Source: Microlunatus antarcticus (lineage in GTDB: Bacteria; Actinomycetota; Actinomycetes; Propionibacteriales; Propionibacteriaceae). Taken from it: 64,000 bases of DNA. Positions within the stretch are counted from its first letter, which is position 1. Every line of letters starts with the position of its first letter. The position numbers were made by a program, and so were the translations under genes. The DNA lies in contig NZ_JACHZG010000001.1 in assembly GCF_014193425.1 (NCBI RefSeq), forward strand, positions 2,356,001 through 2,420,000, written 5' to 3'. Positions 51,805-60,477 of the stretch are shown here, one piece after another. Below the pieces are notes generated by a model, which ran no database searches, had not been told where the DNA came from, and was given only the letters and a program-made list of their open reading frames with translations.

Positions 51805-53322
51805 TTGAAGAAGGCTTGGGGGGCGACGGTCACGGCCGTCGCAGTGGGTCTGGTCTGGGCGGCGGTGCCGGGGGCGGCACAGGCGGCGGAGCAGACCATC
51901 GTCCCGTCGAGGGATTTTGTGAAAACGCAGAGCGACACCAGGGCCACGGGGAAGTACGAGGTCGTCGGCAGCGGGCTGCACATCTCCACCACGGGGACGA
52001 CGAGCACCGACAAGGTGGCGGAATACCTCGCCGCCGGAGTCCCGCTCGCCGGGGTCGGCGAGCCGTCGCTGGACTACACGAACACGGCCGGTGGGGTCCC
52101 GGGCTTCCAGCTCGTCGTGGACTTCGACGCCGACGGCACGCCCGACGGAATCCTGGTCGGCGAACCCGCCTCGTACGGGAACGACTGGTGGGTGTCAGAC
52201 CGCGCCAAGCAGTTCGTCAAGGACGGCGCTCCGTCTCACGACGCCGGTTCCGGCAGCCCGAACCACGGGACGCTCGACGGCTGGCGCGCGAGCTTCCCGA
52301 ACGCGACGGTGCAGTTCTTCGGCTTCTCGCTCGGTTCCGGGGTCAAGGGTGACGGCGTCCTGAACGCCATCAACTTCAACGGCGACCGCTACACCTTCAG
52401 CGACAAGGTCCCCGACACGACCGGGCCCACGCTGACCTGCGCCGTCCCGGATCCCGGGCCGACGCTCACGTACGGCAGCACCGCCCAGATCACGGCCGCG
52501 GTCACCGACGACGGCTCCGGCGTGAGCGCGGCGACCGTGTCGGCCGCGGCGGACACCACGTCCTTGGGCGCCAAGAAGGTGACGCTCTCGGCCAGCGACG
52601 TCGCGGGCAACTCCTCGTCGACCGACTGCTCGTACACCATCGTCGCCGGGGCACCCGCCTCGGTGACGCTGGTCTCCGGCGGCGGGCAGTCCGCGCCGGT
52701 CGGCACCGCGTTCGCACAGCCGGTCAAGGTCAAGGTCACCGACGCCGGGGGCAACCCGGTCGCGGCCGTCCCGGTCACGTTCTCGGCCCCGGCCTCCGGC
52801 GCGACCGGCACGTTCGTCAACAGCGCAGCGACCACCGACGACGACGGAGTCGCCGCCGTCACCGTGACCGCGACCGGAAGCACGGGCACCTGGAAGGGTG
52901 CCGCGACGGTCACCGGCCTGACGCCGGCGTCGTTCTCGCTGACCAACACCGCGGCCCCGGCCAAGCGGGCCGACCTCAAGGTGACGCTCACCGGCCCGGC
53001 GCAGCTCACCCGGGGTCAGTCGGGGACCTACGTCCTCACGGTCAAGAACCAGGGCCCGGACACCGCGGTCGACGTGCTCTCGTCGCTCGCGTTCCCGTGC
53101 GGGGTGTCGGTGACCTCCACCGGGGGCGGCAAGCAGGTCGGCAACCTCGTGGTCTGGCCGACCCTCGCGTCGCTGGCGTCGGGCTCGTCGACGACCTACA
53201 CGGTGACCGTCAAGGCCACCGCGAAGGGCAGCTGGAAGGTCGCGGGAGCGGCCGCGTCGCTGAAGACCCCGGACCCGGCGCTGGGGAGCAACGTCGCGCT
53301 CACCGCGCTGACGGTGCGCTGA
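51805..53322 (+). CDS. Secreted multi-domain protein with Ig-like and DUF11-like repeats
   Basis: This 505-residue protein starts at a TTG. AGGGAG lies 6 nt upstream and the product begins with a proper signal peptide, KKAWGATVTAVAVGLVWAAV, cleavage near AQAAE. Next come an N-terminal domain of about 210 residues of unknown family, a bacterial Ig-like segment (about 220-290), an Ig/invasin-like domain (VKVKVTDAGGNPVAAVPVTF) and a C-terminal DUF11-like domain (ADLKVTLTGPAQLTRGQSGT). No catalytic or sortase motif is visible. An upstream GTG at 51766 is less likely. Confidence 0.78.
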   Translation: MKKAWGATVTAVAVGLVWAAVPGAAQAAEQTIVPSRDFVKTQSDTRATGKYEVVGSGLHISTTGTTSTDKVAEYLAAGVPLAGVGEPSLDYTNTAGGVPGFQLVVDFDADGTPDGILVGEPASYGNDWWVSDRAKQFVKDGAPSHDAGSGSPNHGTLDGWRASFPNATVQFFGFSLGSGVKGDGVLNAINFNGDRYTFSDKVPDTTGPTLTCAVPDPGPTLTYGSTAQITAAVTDDGSGVSAATVSAAADTTSLGAKKVTLSASDVAGNSSSTDCSYTIVAGAPASVTLVSGGGQSAPVGTAFAQPVKVKVTDAGGNPVAAVPVTFSAPASGATGTFVNSAATTDDDGVAAVTVTATGSTGTWKGAATVTGLTPASFSLTNTAAPAKRADLKVTLTGPAQLTRGQSGTYVLTVKNQGPDTAVDVLSSLAFPCGVSVTSTGGGKQVGNLVVWPTLASLASGSSTTYTVTVKATAKGSWKVAGAAASLKTPDPALGSNVALTALTVR

Positions 53323-53338
53323 GCACGTCCTGACCGAC

Positions 53339-53371
53339 GGGGTGGGGCGGCCGTACGGGTCGTCCCACCCC
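53339..53371. terminator. Hairpin between the secreted-protein and DUF2252 genes
   Basis: GGGGTGGGGCGGC pairs with GTCGTCCCACCCC (two G-U pairs) around CGTACGG. It lies 16 bp after the stop of the plus-strand gene, in a convergent junction. Confidence 0.65.
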
Positions 53372-53385
53372 CCGGCTCGGGTGGA

Positions 53386-54909
53386 TCAGGGCCGGAACGC
53401 CGAGCCCATCCGGTCCAGGGCGCCCTCGGACGCGGGCACCCGTCCGGAGCGGACGGCGGCGACGAGCAGCGCGTGGTCGGCCTCCGTCTGGTCGGCGTAC
53501 GAACGGGCGAAGCGGCCGAACGCCTCGCCCAGCTTGTCGCCCTTGCCGGCGTAGCCCGCGATCATCGAGGCGCCGCTGGTCCGGACGTGGCCCTTGGCCA
53601 GCAGGTGGCCGACGATCCCGGCGTAGTCGGTCAGCGCCGCCGCGTCGATCGCGTCGAGGGGGATGGTGCCCTTCGAGTTCCGGAACTGGCGGACGTAGAA
53701 GTCCAGCGGCCCCTCCCCCGGCAGGTCGACCGTCGTCCAGCCGAGCAGGGGGTCGCTCACGGTCTGCAGCGCCTGCTGGTACTCCACGACCCGCTGGCCC
53801 TGGTGCTGGTGCCAGGCGTCGCCGCCGTGCACGAACGGGGCGAGGACCGACCGGCGGGCCTGCTTCAGCTGCAGGAACACGACGTCGTCGGGCGCGCTGC
53901 CCTCGAGCAGGGCCACGTACGCGCGCAGGCCGACGCTGCCCACGCCGACGACCTTGTGCGCGACGTCGACCAGCGTGTAGCCGCCGATCGCACGCCGCCA
54001 GTGCGGCGCGAGCGTCAGCAGGTAGGCGTCGAGCGCCTCGGCGACGGCGTCGCGCTCGGCCTCGGGCAGGCGCGTGATGAGCGGCGGCTCCTGCACGATG
54101 CGCCGCTGCCCGGGCTGCCCCTTGTCGCCCTTGTCGACCGTGGTGAAGCGCGGCAGCGCCCGGTCGGAGGTCTTCTGGCGGGCACGCCGGACGGAACGTT
54201 CGATCTCGTCGCGCAGCGACTTCTCGGTCGCTGTCTCGTGCAGCCGGCCGACGTCGAGGCGGTTGTAGCTGCGGGCCAGGAGCGGCATGTCGGCCAGCAG
54301 CCGCACCTCGTCGCGGTACGCGCCGACGCAGGCGAGCACGGCGTCGTGGCACTCGTCCTCGGTCCGGCCGTTCTCACGTCCGGCGACCCAGATGCTGGCG
54401 ACGAGGCGGCGCAGGTCCCACTCCCAGGAGCCGGGGTGCGCCTCGTCGAAGTCGTTGAGGTCGATGACGAGCTCGCCCTCGGGCGAGGCGTAGAAGCCGA
54501 AGTTGCCGAGGTGGGAGTCGCCGCAGGCCACGGGCATGATCCCGGTCGCCGGCAGCCCGGCGACGTCCGCGGCCATGACGACGGCGGTCCCCCGCAGGAA
54601 CCCGTACGGCGAGGAGATCATCCGCGCGACGCGGATCGGGACGAGCTCGGGCACCCGGCCGCGGTGCGACTCCTCGATGAGGGCGACGGGGTCGGCCCGG
54701 TCGGGCGGCGGCTGCCAGTCGCCGAGGCTGCGTCGCGGGACCTCGCGACGCAGCGCCTTGCCCATCGCGTAGCGCTCCTCGCGCGCCGTCGGGCGTCGCC
54801 GCAGGGACGCGAAGGAGTCGCTGTCCGCGGTCGCCAGCACCGTGTGCCCGGTGGACGGGGAGGGTCCCGGCACGGCGGGGCCGTCGGCTGCACCGTTGCG
54901 GTCCGTCAC
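53386..54909 (-). CDS. DUF2252 protein with a kinase-like fold
   Basis: This 507-residue protein has the family core MPVACGDSHLGNFGFYASPE followed by VIDLNDFDEAHPGSWEWDLR. GDSHLGNFG resembles the catalytic HxDxxxxN loop of aminoglycoside/choline kinases and DLNDFD the metal-binding DxD, so ATP-dependent phosphotransfer is plausible but unproven. An earlier segment SPYGFLRGTAVVMAADVAG may be the nucleotide loop. It is common in actinobacteria. It ends 18 bp... from no partner; the winged-helix gene lies just upstream. Confidence 0.85.
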   Translation of the reverse strand: MTDRNGAADGPAVPGPSPSTGHTVLATADSDSFASLRRRPTAREERYAMGKALRREVPRRSLGDWQPPPDRADPVALIEESHRGRVPELVPIRVARMISSPYGFLRGTAVVMAADVAGLPATGIMPVACGDSHLGNFGFYASPEGELVIDLNDFDEAHPGSWEWDLRRLVASIWVAGRENGRTEDECHDAVLACVGAYRDEVRLLADMPLLARSYNRLDVGRLHETATEKSLRDEIERSVRRARQKTSDRALPRFTTVDKGDKGQPGQRRIVQEPPLITRLPEAERDAVAEALDAYLLTLAPHWRRAIGGYTLVDVAHKVVGVGSVGLRAYVALLEGSAPDDVVFLQLKQARRSVLAPFVHGGDAWHQHQGQRVVEYQQALQTVSDPLLGWTTVDLPGEGPLDFYVRQFRNSKGTIPLDAIDAAALTDYAGIVGHLLAKGHVRTSGASMIAGYAGKGDKLGEAFGRFARSYADQTEADHALLVAAVRSGRVPASEGALDRMGSAFRP

Positions 54910-54927
54910 GGGCTCGACGTTAGGGGA

Positions 54928-56013
54928 TCAGGCGCCCCCGTGCCGCAGATCGAGGTCACGTCCCAGATACACGGCCAACCGCGACGCCTCGGCCTCGGCC
55001 GCCTGCCGCAGCGCGTCCCTCACCCCGGGGGCGAGGTCGAGCGTGACCTCGACCCGGCGGCCCTTGACCTCGCGACGCCAGGTGCCGAGGTTGGCGTCGC
55101 CACCTAGGACGCTGCCGGACCGCAGGTCGGCGTCGGGCGGGTGCGGGTGGCCCGGGGCGGGCGGGAAGGCGAGGTCGCGGTAGGCCAGCGGCAGCTCGTC
55201 GAAGAGCGGCAGCAGCAGGACCGCCGGAGCCGCACCGGTCGGTTCCCGGGGGAGGTCGACGTACGTCTCGCCGTCCACCACGACCTCGACCAGGTCACCG
55301 TCCAGCTGGTCGCGGAGCCCGACGAGCGCCGTCCGTACGGCAGTGAGGGTCAGCGACGACCACCGGGCCACGTCGCGCACGGTGGCTGGCCCGTGCCCGT
55401 CGAAGAACCGACGCAGGAGCCGCGTGGGGTCGGGGCCGTCGGTGGCGGAGCGCGGGACGCGGGCGTCGAGGAGGGCGTACGTGTGGCTCGCGCCGCGCAT
55501 CGGCCCGCTGACGACGACCTGCTCGAGCTCGGCGTGCATGACGAGCAGGACCACCGCGAGCTGCGTCGTCGGCAGGCCGGCGGACGCGAGCACGGTGGCC
55601 AGCTCGGGGCGGGTCAGGACCGCGCCGCCCGAGAGCGCATCGGCCAAGGCTCGCGCCCCGCGCTCCAGCTCGGCGGTCCCGAGGCCTTCCCGCCGCACCA
55701 TCGAGGCGTTCGTCTGGTGCACGCGACCGGCGGTGGTGGCGAGCAGCCAGCGCACGTCCTCGGCCGCGACGAGGTGCCAGGTGGGTCGCAGCACGTGGGT
55801 GCGCAGGAAGGCGCCGGCGTCGTAGGCGGTCCGCACCTCGGCCTCGGTCGTCGCCGTCGAGCGCAGGGCGAGCGACCAGAAGGCGTAGGCGGGTTCCTGG
55901 GACTGGACCGCGGCCAGCCGGCGGACGGCCTCGGTCGGGCTGCGGTCCGTCGGGAGCCCCAGGCCCTGGGCCCGGAGCCGCCGTTCCCGGACCCAGGTGG
56001 CGTCGACGTCCAC
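54928..56013 (-). CDS. Winged-helix DNA-binding domain protein (YcaQ/AlkX-like HTH_42 family)
   Basis: This 361-residue protein has RRLAAVQSQEPAYAFWSLAL at the start, then RTHVLRPTWHLVAAEDVRWL and FFDGHGPATVRDVARWSSLT, ending LLPLFDELPLAYRDLAF and GRRVEVTLDLAPGVRDALRQ. HTH_42 members include YcaQ/AlkX-type DNA glycosylases, though this shorter actinobacterial branch has no proven activity. The GTG at 56013 is used because AGGGTGG lies upstream; an ATG at 56031 gives six more residues. The gene lies 18 bp upstream of DUF2252, so the two are probably co-transcribed. Confidence 0.8.
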   Translation of the reverse strand: MDVDATWVRERRLRAQGLGLPTDRSPTEAVRRLAAVQSQEPAYAFWSLALRSTATTEAEVRTAYDAGAFLRTHVLRPTWHLVAAEDVRWLLATTAGRVHQTNASMVRREGLGTAELERGARALADALSGGAVLTRPELATVLASAGLPTTQLAVVLLVMHAELEQVVVSGPMRGASHTYALLDARVPRSATDGPDPTRLLRRFFDGHGPATVRDVARWSSLTLTAVRTALVGLRDQLDGDLVEVVVDGETYVDLPREPTGAAPAVLLLPLFDELPLAYRDLAFPPAPGHPHPPDADLRSGSVLGGDANLGTWRREVKGRRVEVTLDLAPGVRDALRQAAEAEASRLAVYLGRDLDLRHGGA

Positions 56014-56116
56014 CCCGCCACCCTGACCCATCCCTCGCGCAAGCGGTAGGTCGCGGCGCCTCGCCAGCGCGTCCGCCCGCGACAACCTCCCCTCGTGGGA
56101 CCTGTGGGAGGCTCGC

Positions 56117-56662
56117 GTGGTGCTGAGCCGACCGGCCGCGTACGACGTCGTCCTCCTCAGCGGGACCGTCGGCGCGGGCAAGACCACCACCGCGGCCGCG
56201 CTCTCCGACCTCGAGCGCACCGAGGGCCGCCGGCACGCGGTGGTCGACCTGGACCAGGTGCGGCTGCTGCAGCCGGCGCCGTCCGGCGACCCGTTCGCCC
56301 ACGAGGTCGAGCTGGCCAACCTGCGCGACCTCGCCCGCAACTACCGCGCCGCCGGTGCCGAGCGGCTGGTCCTGGCCGGCGTCGTCGAGGACGCGCGCGA
56401 GGTGCCCCGCTACGTCGCCGCGCTCTGCGGGAGCCGCCTGCTGCTCTGCCGGCTGACCGTCGACCTCGAGGTCGTGCGCGCCCGGCTGCAGGCCCGGCAC
56501 CACGACGACGCGGCGGCCCTCGCCTGGCACCTCGAGCGCACGGTCGAGCTGACGGCGATCCTCGACGCCGACCCGTTCGAGGACGTGCGGATCAACACCA
56601 CGGACCGTTCGCCGCAGTCGGTCGCGCACGACGTCCGGCGCGCCGCGGGGTGGGAGGCGTGA
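56117..56662 (+). CDS. Small P-loop nucleotide kinase-like ATPase
   Basis: This 181-residue protein has Walker A VLLSGTVGAGKTTTAAAL, VVDLDQVRLLQ as the substrate/metal acid, LVLAGVVEDAREV as the Walker B-like strand, and RLTVDLEVVRARLQAR as the lid. It resembles adenylylsulfate, shikimate or nucleoside kinases, but no substrate motif is decisive. A GTG start is used. It diverges from the winged-helix gene and converges with hisS over a 16-bp inverted repeat. Confidence 0.75.
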   Translation: MVLSRPAAYDVVLLSGTVGAGKTTTAAALSDLERTEGRRHAVVDLDQVRLLQPAPSGDPFAHEVELANLRDLARNYRAAGAERLVLAGVVEDAREVPRYVAALCGSRLLLCRLTVDLEVVRARLQARHHDDAAALAWHLERTVELTAILDADPFEDVRINTTDRSPQSVAHDVRRAAGWEA

Positions 56663-56667
56663 GCGCA

Positions 56668-56761
56668 GCCGCTCATTTCTGACGGCTCGACGGTCTCGAA
56701 CTTGCCGCAGCCCGCCTCGGCCTGCGCGACGACACCGGACGAGCAGTCAGAAATGAGCGGC
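56668..56761. repeat. 16-bp perfect inverted repeat spanning the kinase/hisS junction
   Basis: GCCGCTCATTTCTGAC (56668-56683) recurs inverted at 56746-56761 around a 62-bp loop. It lies within 10 bp of both stop codons in a convergent junction. The A+T-containing arms differ from the local composition. Confidence 0.7.
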
Positions 56762-56769
56762 GGCGGCCC

Positions 56770-58113
56770 TTACTCGCTGCGAACGACGCGCGGGTGCAGG
56801 TCCTCCGCCGGCGGCTCCCAGGTCGCGGCGTCGGCGGGCACCTGGTCGCCGGAGCGGATGTCCTTGACCTCGTCGGCGCCGCCGTCCGGGCCGGCGCCGA
56901 ACCAGACGTACGGGATCCCCCGGCGGTCGGCGTAGCGGATCTGCCGCCCGAACTTCGCCGCCTCGGGCGCGACCTCGGTCGGGATGCCCCGGGCCCGGAG
57001 CCGGGCCGCGACGGTGTTGGCCGCCGGCCGCTGGTCCTCGCTCGTGACCGCGACGACAACGGCGGTCGGCACGGAACGCGTCGCCCGCAGCACCCCGGCC
57101 CCGAGCAGCGGCACGAGCAGCCGCGTGACCCCGATCGAGAGGCCGACGCCCGGGTAGGTCGTCTTCCCGTCGCTGGCCAGCGAGTCGTAGCGCCCGCCCG
57201 AGGAGATCGAGCCGGTGCGCTCGTAGCCGACGAGCTCGGTCTCGTAGACCGTGCCGGTGTAGTAGTCGAGGCCCCGCGCGATCTTGAGGTCGGCGACGAT
57301 CCGCCCCGGGACGTGCTCGCTCGCGGTCCGCACGACGTCGGCGAGCAGCGCGAGGCCCTCGTCGAGCATCGGGTCGGTGACGCCGAGCGCCTGCACCGCG
57401 TCCACGAACGACGCGTCCGCGCTCGAGATCGAGGCCAGCCGTACGCACGCCTGCGCCTGGGCCGGCGTGACCCCGACGTCGGAGACCAGCAGGTCGGCCA
57501 CCTTGTCGGGCCCGATCTTGTCGAGCTTGTCGACCTGGCGGAGCACGGCGACGGTGTCCTCGATGCCGAGCCCGCGGTAGAAGCCCTGGGCCAGCATCCG
57601 GTTGTTGACCCGCATCAGCACCGGCGGCAGGCCGAGGTCGACGTGCAGCCGCTCGAGAGCGGCGAGGGTGACCAGGGGCAGTTCGACGTCGAAGTGGGCG
57701 GGCAGCGCCCCCGGGTTGACGATGTCGACGTCGGCCTGGGTGAATTCGCGGTAGCGCCCCTCCTGCGGCCGCTCGCCCCGCCAGACCTTCTGGATCTGGT
57801 AGCGGCGGAACGGGAACGCCAGCTGGTGGGCGTGCTCCAGCACGTAGCGCGCGAACGGCACCGTCAGGTCGAAGTGCAGGCCCAGCTCAGCGGGGCTGCC
57901 GGGCTCGGCGGCGACGCGCTGGACCGCGTACACCTCCTTGTCGATCTCGCCCTGCTTGGCCAGCGTGTCGAGCGGTTCGACGGCCCGGGTCTCGACCGAC
58001 GCGAACCCGTACAGCTCGAAGACCTCGCGCAGGCGGTCGAGGACCTGCTGCTCGACGACGCGCTGCTCGGGCGTGAGCTCGGGGAAGCCCGACAGGGCGC
58101 GGGGGCGGCTCAC
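56770..58113 (-). CDS. hisS: Histidyl-tRNA synthetase
   Basis: This 447-residue class II synthetase has LSGFPELTPEQRVVEQQVLD, GLHFDLTVPFARYVLEHAHQ (motif 1 region), QKVWRGERPQEGRYREFTQ (motif 2), HisA motif ARGLDYYTGTVYE, and motif 3 VGLSIGVTRLLVPLL. The C-terminal anticodon-binding domain follows. The GTG overlaps the MBL stop by 4 bp (GTGA), so translation is coupled. It usually lies next to aspS; here five genes intervene. Confidence 0.96.
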   Translation of the reverse strand: MSRPRALSGFPELTPEQRVVEQQVLDRLREVFELYGFASVETRAVEPLDTLAKQGEIDKEVYAVQRVAAEPGSPAELGLHFDLTVPFARYVLEHAHQLAFPFRRYQIQKVWRGERPQEGRYREFTQADVDIVNPGALPAHFDVELPLVTLAALERLHVDLGLPPVLMRVNNRMLAQGFYRGLGIEDTVAVLRQVDKLDKIGPDKVADLLVSDVGVTPAQAQACVRLASISSADASFVDAVQALGVTDPMLDEGLALLADVVRTASEHVPGRIVADLKIARGLDYYTGTVYETELVGYERTGSISSGGRYDSLASDGKTTYPGVGLSIGVTRLLVPLLGAGVLRATRSVPTAVVVAVTSEDQRPAANTVAARLRARGIPTEVAPEAAKFGRQIRYADRRGIPYVWFGAGPDGGADEVKDIRSGDQVPADAATWEPPAEDLHPRVVRSE

Positions 58114-58814
58114 GTGAGTGCTCCTTCGAGGAACGACGCCTGCAGGTACGGGTTGCCCCGGCGTTCCGCGGCCATCGTCGTCTGGGGACCGTGGCCGGGC
58201 AGGACGACCACCTCGTCGGGCAGCGGCAGGACCTTGTCGCGCAGGCTGCGCACCATCGCCTCGGCGCTCCCGCCTGGCAGGTCCGTCCGACCGACCGACC
58301 CGGCGAAGAGCACGTCGCCGGAGAACAGCAGGGAGTCGACGTCGTCGTCGAGGGGGTAGGCGGAGCGGAACATGGTCGAGCCCGCGGTGTGCCCGGGCGC
58401 GTGCAGCGCGTCGAGCTCGAGCCCGGCCACCTCGACGCGGGCGCCGTCGGTGAGCAGCCGTACGTCGTCGGGCTCGGTGAACGCGGTGGCCGATCCTCCG
58501 AGCTGGGCGAGCATGGCCCCGGTCTCGGGGCTCATCCCGGCGAGCGGGTCGCTCAGCAGGGCCCGGTCGTCGGGGTGCACCCAGCAGGTGGCGTCGTAGC
58601 CGGCGCACAGCGGCGCGACCGAGAACATGTGGTCGAGGTGGCCGTGCGTCAGCACCGCGGCCACGGGCTTGAGGTGGTGCTCGGCGACGATCTCGCGGAC
58701 CCCGTCGAGGGCCCCCATGCCGGGGTCGATGACGATGCACTCGGAGCGGGCGGAGGTGGCGAGCACGTAGCAGCTGGTCTGCCACGGGCCGGCGGGGAAC
58801 GACGCGATGAACAC
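58110..58814 (-). CDS. MBL-fold hydrolase (glyoxalase II-like)
   Basis: This 234-residue metallo-beta-lactamase-fold protein has the zinc motif LTHGHLDHMFSVAPLC, downstream ligands LHAPGHTAGSTMF and LFSGDVLFAGSVGR, and the terminal LPGHGPQTTMAAERRGNPYL. It fits hydroxyacylglutathione hydrolase-like enzymes, although actinobacteria lack glutathione, so the thioester substrate may be a mycothiol or other adduct. The GTG start at 58814 gives FIASFPAGPWQTSCYVL. It is divergent from DUF349. Confidence 0.9.
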   Translation of the reverse strand: MFIASFPAGPWQTSCYVLATSARSECIVIDPGMGALDGVREIVAEHHLKPVAAVLTHGHLDHMFSVAPLCAGYDATCWVHPDDRALLSDPLAGMSPETGAMLAQLGGSATAFTEPDDVRLLTDGARVEVAGLELDALHAPGHTAGSTMFRSAYPLDDDVDSLLFSGDVLFAGSVGRTDLPGGSAEAMVRSLRDKVLPLPDEVVVLPGHGPQTTMAAERRGNPYLQASFLEGALT

Positions 58815-58844
58815 TCGTCGGAGACTATCGGGCAGGATGGACGC

Positions 58845-60089
58845 ATGAGTGACGGTGACGCTCCGCAGCCTTTCGGGCGGGTGGATCCTGACGGCACGGT
58901 CTACGTCCGGACCGCCGACGGCGAGCGTGCGGTGGGCCAGGTCCCGGACGTGCCGCCGGAGGAGGCCCTCGCCTTCTTCACGCGGCGCTACGACGCGCTG
59001 GTGCTGGAGGTGTCCCTGCTCGAGCGGCGCATCGCCTCCAAGGCGCTGTCGCCCGACGACGCAGCCGGGTCGATCAAGACCGTGCGGACGGCCGTCACCG
59101 GCGCGAACGCCGTCGGCGACCTCGACGGTCTGCTGACCCGGCTGCAGGCCCTGAGCCCGGTCGTAGACGAGGCCCGCGCCGCCCAGCGGGCGGAGAAGGC
59201 GCGCCAGCTCGACGAGGTGCGGGTCAAGAAGGAGCACGCGGTCACCGAGGCCGAGGCGCTGGCCACCGGCAACGACTGGCGCGGCGGGGTGAACCGCTTC
59301 CGCTCGCTGCTCGAGGACTGGAAGGCGCTCCCCCGGCTCGACCGGGCCACCGACGACGCGCTGTGGCACCGCTTCTCGACCGCCCGGACGACCTACACCC
59401 GGCGGCGCAAGGCCCAGTTCGCGCAGCAGAACGGCGAGCGCGAGAGCGCGCGCGAGGTCAAGGAGCAGCTGGTCGTCGAGGCGGAGGCGCTCGCCTCGAG
59501 CACCGACTGGGGCCCCACGACCGGCGCGTACCGCGACCTGATGACCCGGTGGAAGGCCGCCGGCGCCGCCCCCCGGGGCGTCGACGAGCAGCTGTGGCGC
59601 CGGTTCCGTACGGCGCAGGACACGTTCTTCGGGGCGAAGCAGACGATCAACGCCGCGCAGGACGTCGAGTTCCGCGCGAACGCGGAGGCCAAGGAGGCCC
59701 TGCTCGACGAGGCCGAGGCCCGGATGCTGCCGGTCACCGATCTCGGGGCGGCCCGGGTCGCCTACCGCGAGCTGCTCGAGCGCTGGTCGGCGATCGGCAA
59801 GGTCCCGCGCGACTCGATGCGTCCGCTCGACACGCGGTTGCACGCGATCGAGACCGCCGTGACCGAGGCCGAGGACCGGCGCTGGAACCGCACCAACCCC
59901 GAGGCCCGCGCCCGGGCCGAGGACACCGCCGCCAAGCTCGAGGCCCAGATCGCCACGCTCGAGGAGCAGGCGACCAAGGCGTCGGCCAGCGGTGACGACA
60001 AGGCGGCGCAGCAGGCCCGCGACTCGGCGGCGACGTACCGCGAGTGGCTCGCGCAGGCGCAGCAGGCGGTGAGCGACTTCAGTGGGTGA
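58845..60089 (+). CDS. DUF349 repeat protein
   Basis: This 414-residue mostly helical protein has at least three DUF349 repeats (about residues 135-200, 205-275, 280-345), each with the pattern ...W...R..+WKA.....D..LW.RF, for example YRDLMTRWKAAGAAPRGVDE. The N-terminus contains GRVDPDGTVYVRTADGER. A long C-terminal coiled coil (AKLEAQIATLEEQATKASAS) ends it. The function is unknown; it is linked to rel and hisS in actinobacteria. The ATG at 58845 gives the conserved N-terminus. Confidence 0.88.
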   Translation: MSDGDAPQPFGRVDPDGTVYVRTADGERAVGQVPDVPPEEALAFFTRRYDALVLEVSLLERRIASKALSPDDAAGSIKTVRTAVTGANAVGDLDGLLTRLQALSPVVDEARAAQRAEKARQLDEVRVKKEHAVTEAEALATGNDWRGGVNRFRSLLEDWKALPRLDRATDDALWHRFSTARTTYTRRRKAQFAQQNGERESAREVKEQLVVEAEALASSTDWGPTTGAYRDLMTRWKAAGAAPRGVDEQLWRRFRTAQDTFFGAKQTINAAQDVEFRANAEAKEALLDEAEARMLPVTDLGAARVAYRELLERWSAIGKVPRDSMRPLDTRLHAIETAVTEAEDRRWNRTNPEARARAEDTAAKLEAQIATLEEQATKASASGDDKAAQQARDSAATYREWLAQAQQAVSDFSG

Positions 60090-60126
60090 ACTTTTGCTGG
60101 TGCTCGGGTTCTTCGTGGTTCCGGTC

Positions 60127-60229
60127 GCCGGGGTGCGGGGCCCCCGTCCTGCCCTCGCCGTCGTCCTCCGCTAGCGCTCCGGACGGCGGCAAACGCCCGC
60201 CCACCGGGACGGGGGCCCCGCACCCCGGC
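60127..60229. repeat. 23-bp perfect inverted repeat with an inner 10-bp stem
   Basis: The arms at 60127-60149 and 60207-60229 are exact reverse complements (starting GCCGGGGTGCGG). Inside, GCCGTCGTCC and GGACGGCGGC can pair with one mismatch. It lies just after the DUF349 stop, in the convergent junction with rel. Confidence 0.75.
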
Positions 60230-60347
60230 TTCAGCGTCCGCTCCGCCCGCCAGTTCTCCGGCTGAAGGGGGTGCTCACGCGCCCTGAGCTCGTTGGTTCA
60301 CGCGGAGCACCGACCCCTGCCTCTAGATGAACGTGAAACCTCTCGAA

Positions 60348-60442
60348 CGCTCCCTGAGCTTGTCGAAGGGCCCGGAACGGGTTAGCGCCGCCGGTTGACG
60401 AACGCCAACCTCTTCGAGGCCCTTCGACAGGCTCAGGGAGCG
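60348..60442. repeat. REP-like inverted repeat with CCCTGAGC(T/C)TGTCGAAGGGC arms
   Basis: The arms at 60348-60371 and 60419-60442 are complementary in 23 of 24 positions (one T/C difference). The core CCCTGAGCYTGTCGAAGGG is a well-known dispersed palindromic repeat found in diverse bacteria. It sits beside the 60127 repeat, so the 388-bp DUF349-rel gap holds two such elements and no gene. Confidence 0.8.
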
Positions 60443-60477
60443 CTGCTGAGCCCACGACCGGCTTGCGAGCGGTCGGA

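Noticed and set aside
60230-60347. Possible tRNA in the DUF349-rel gap because of GGTTCA
   Set aside because: No cloverleaf arms or acceptor pairing can be formed around it.
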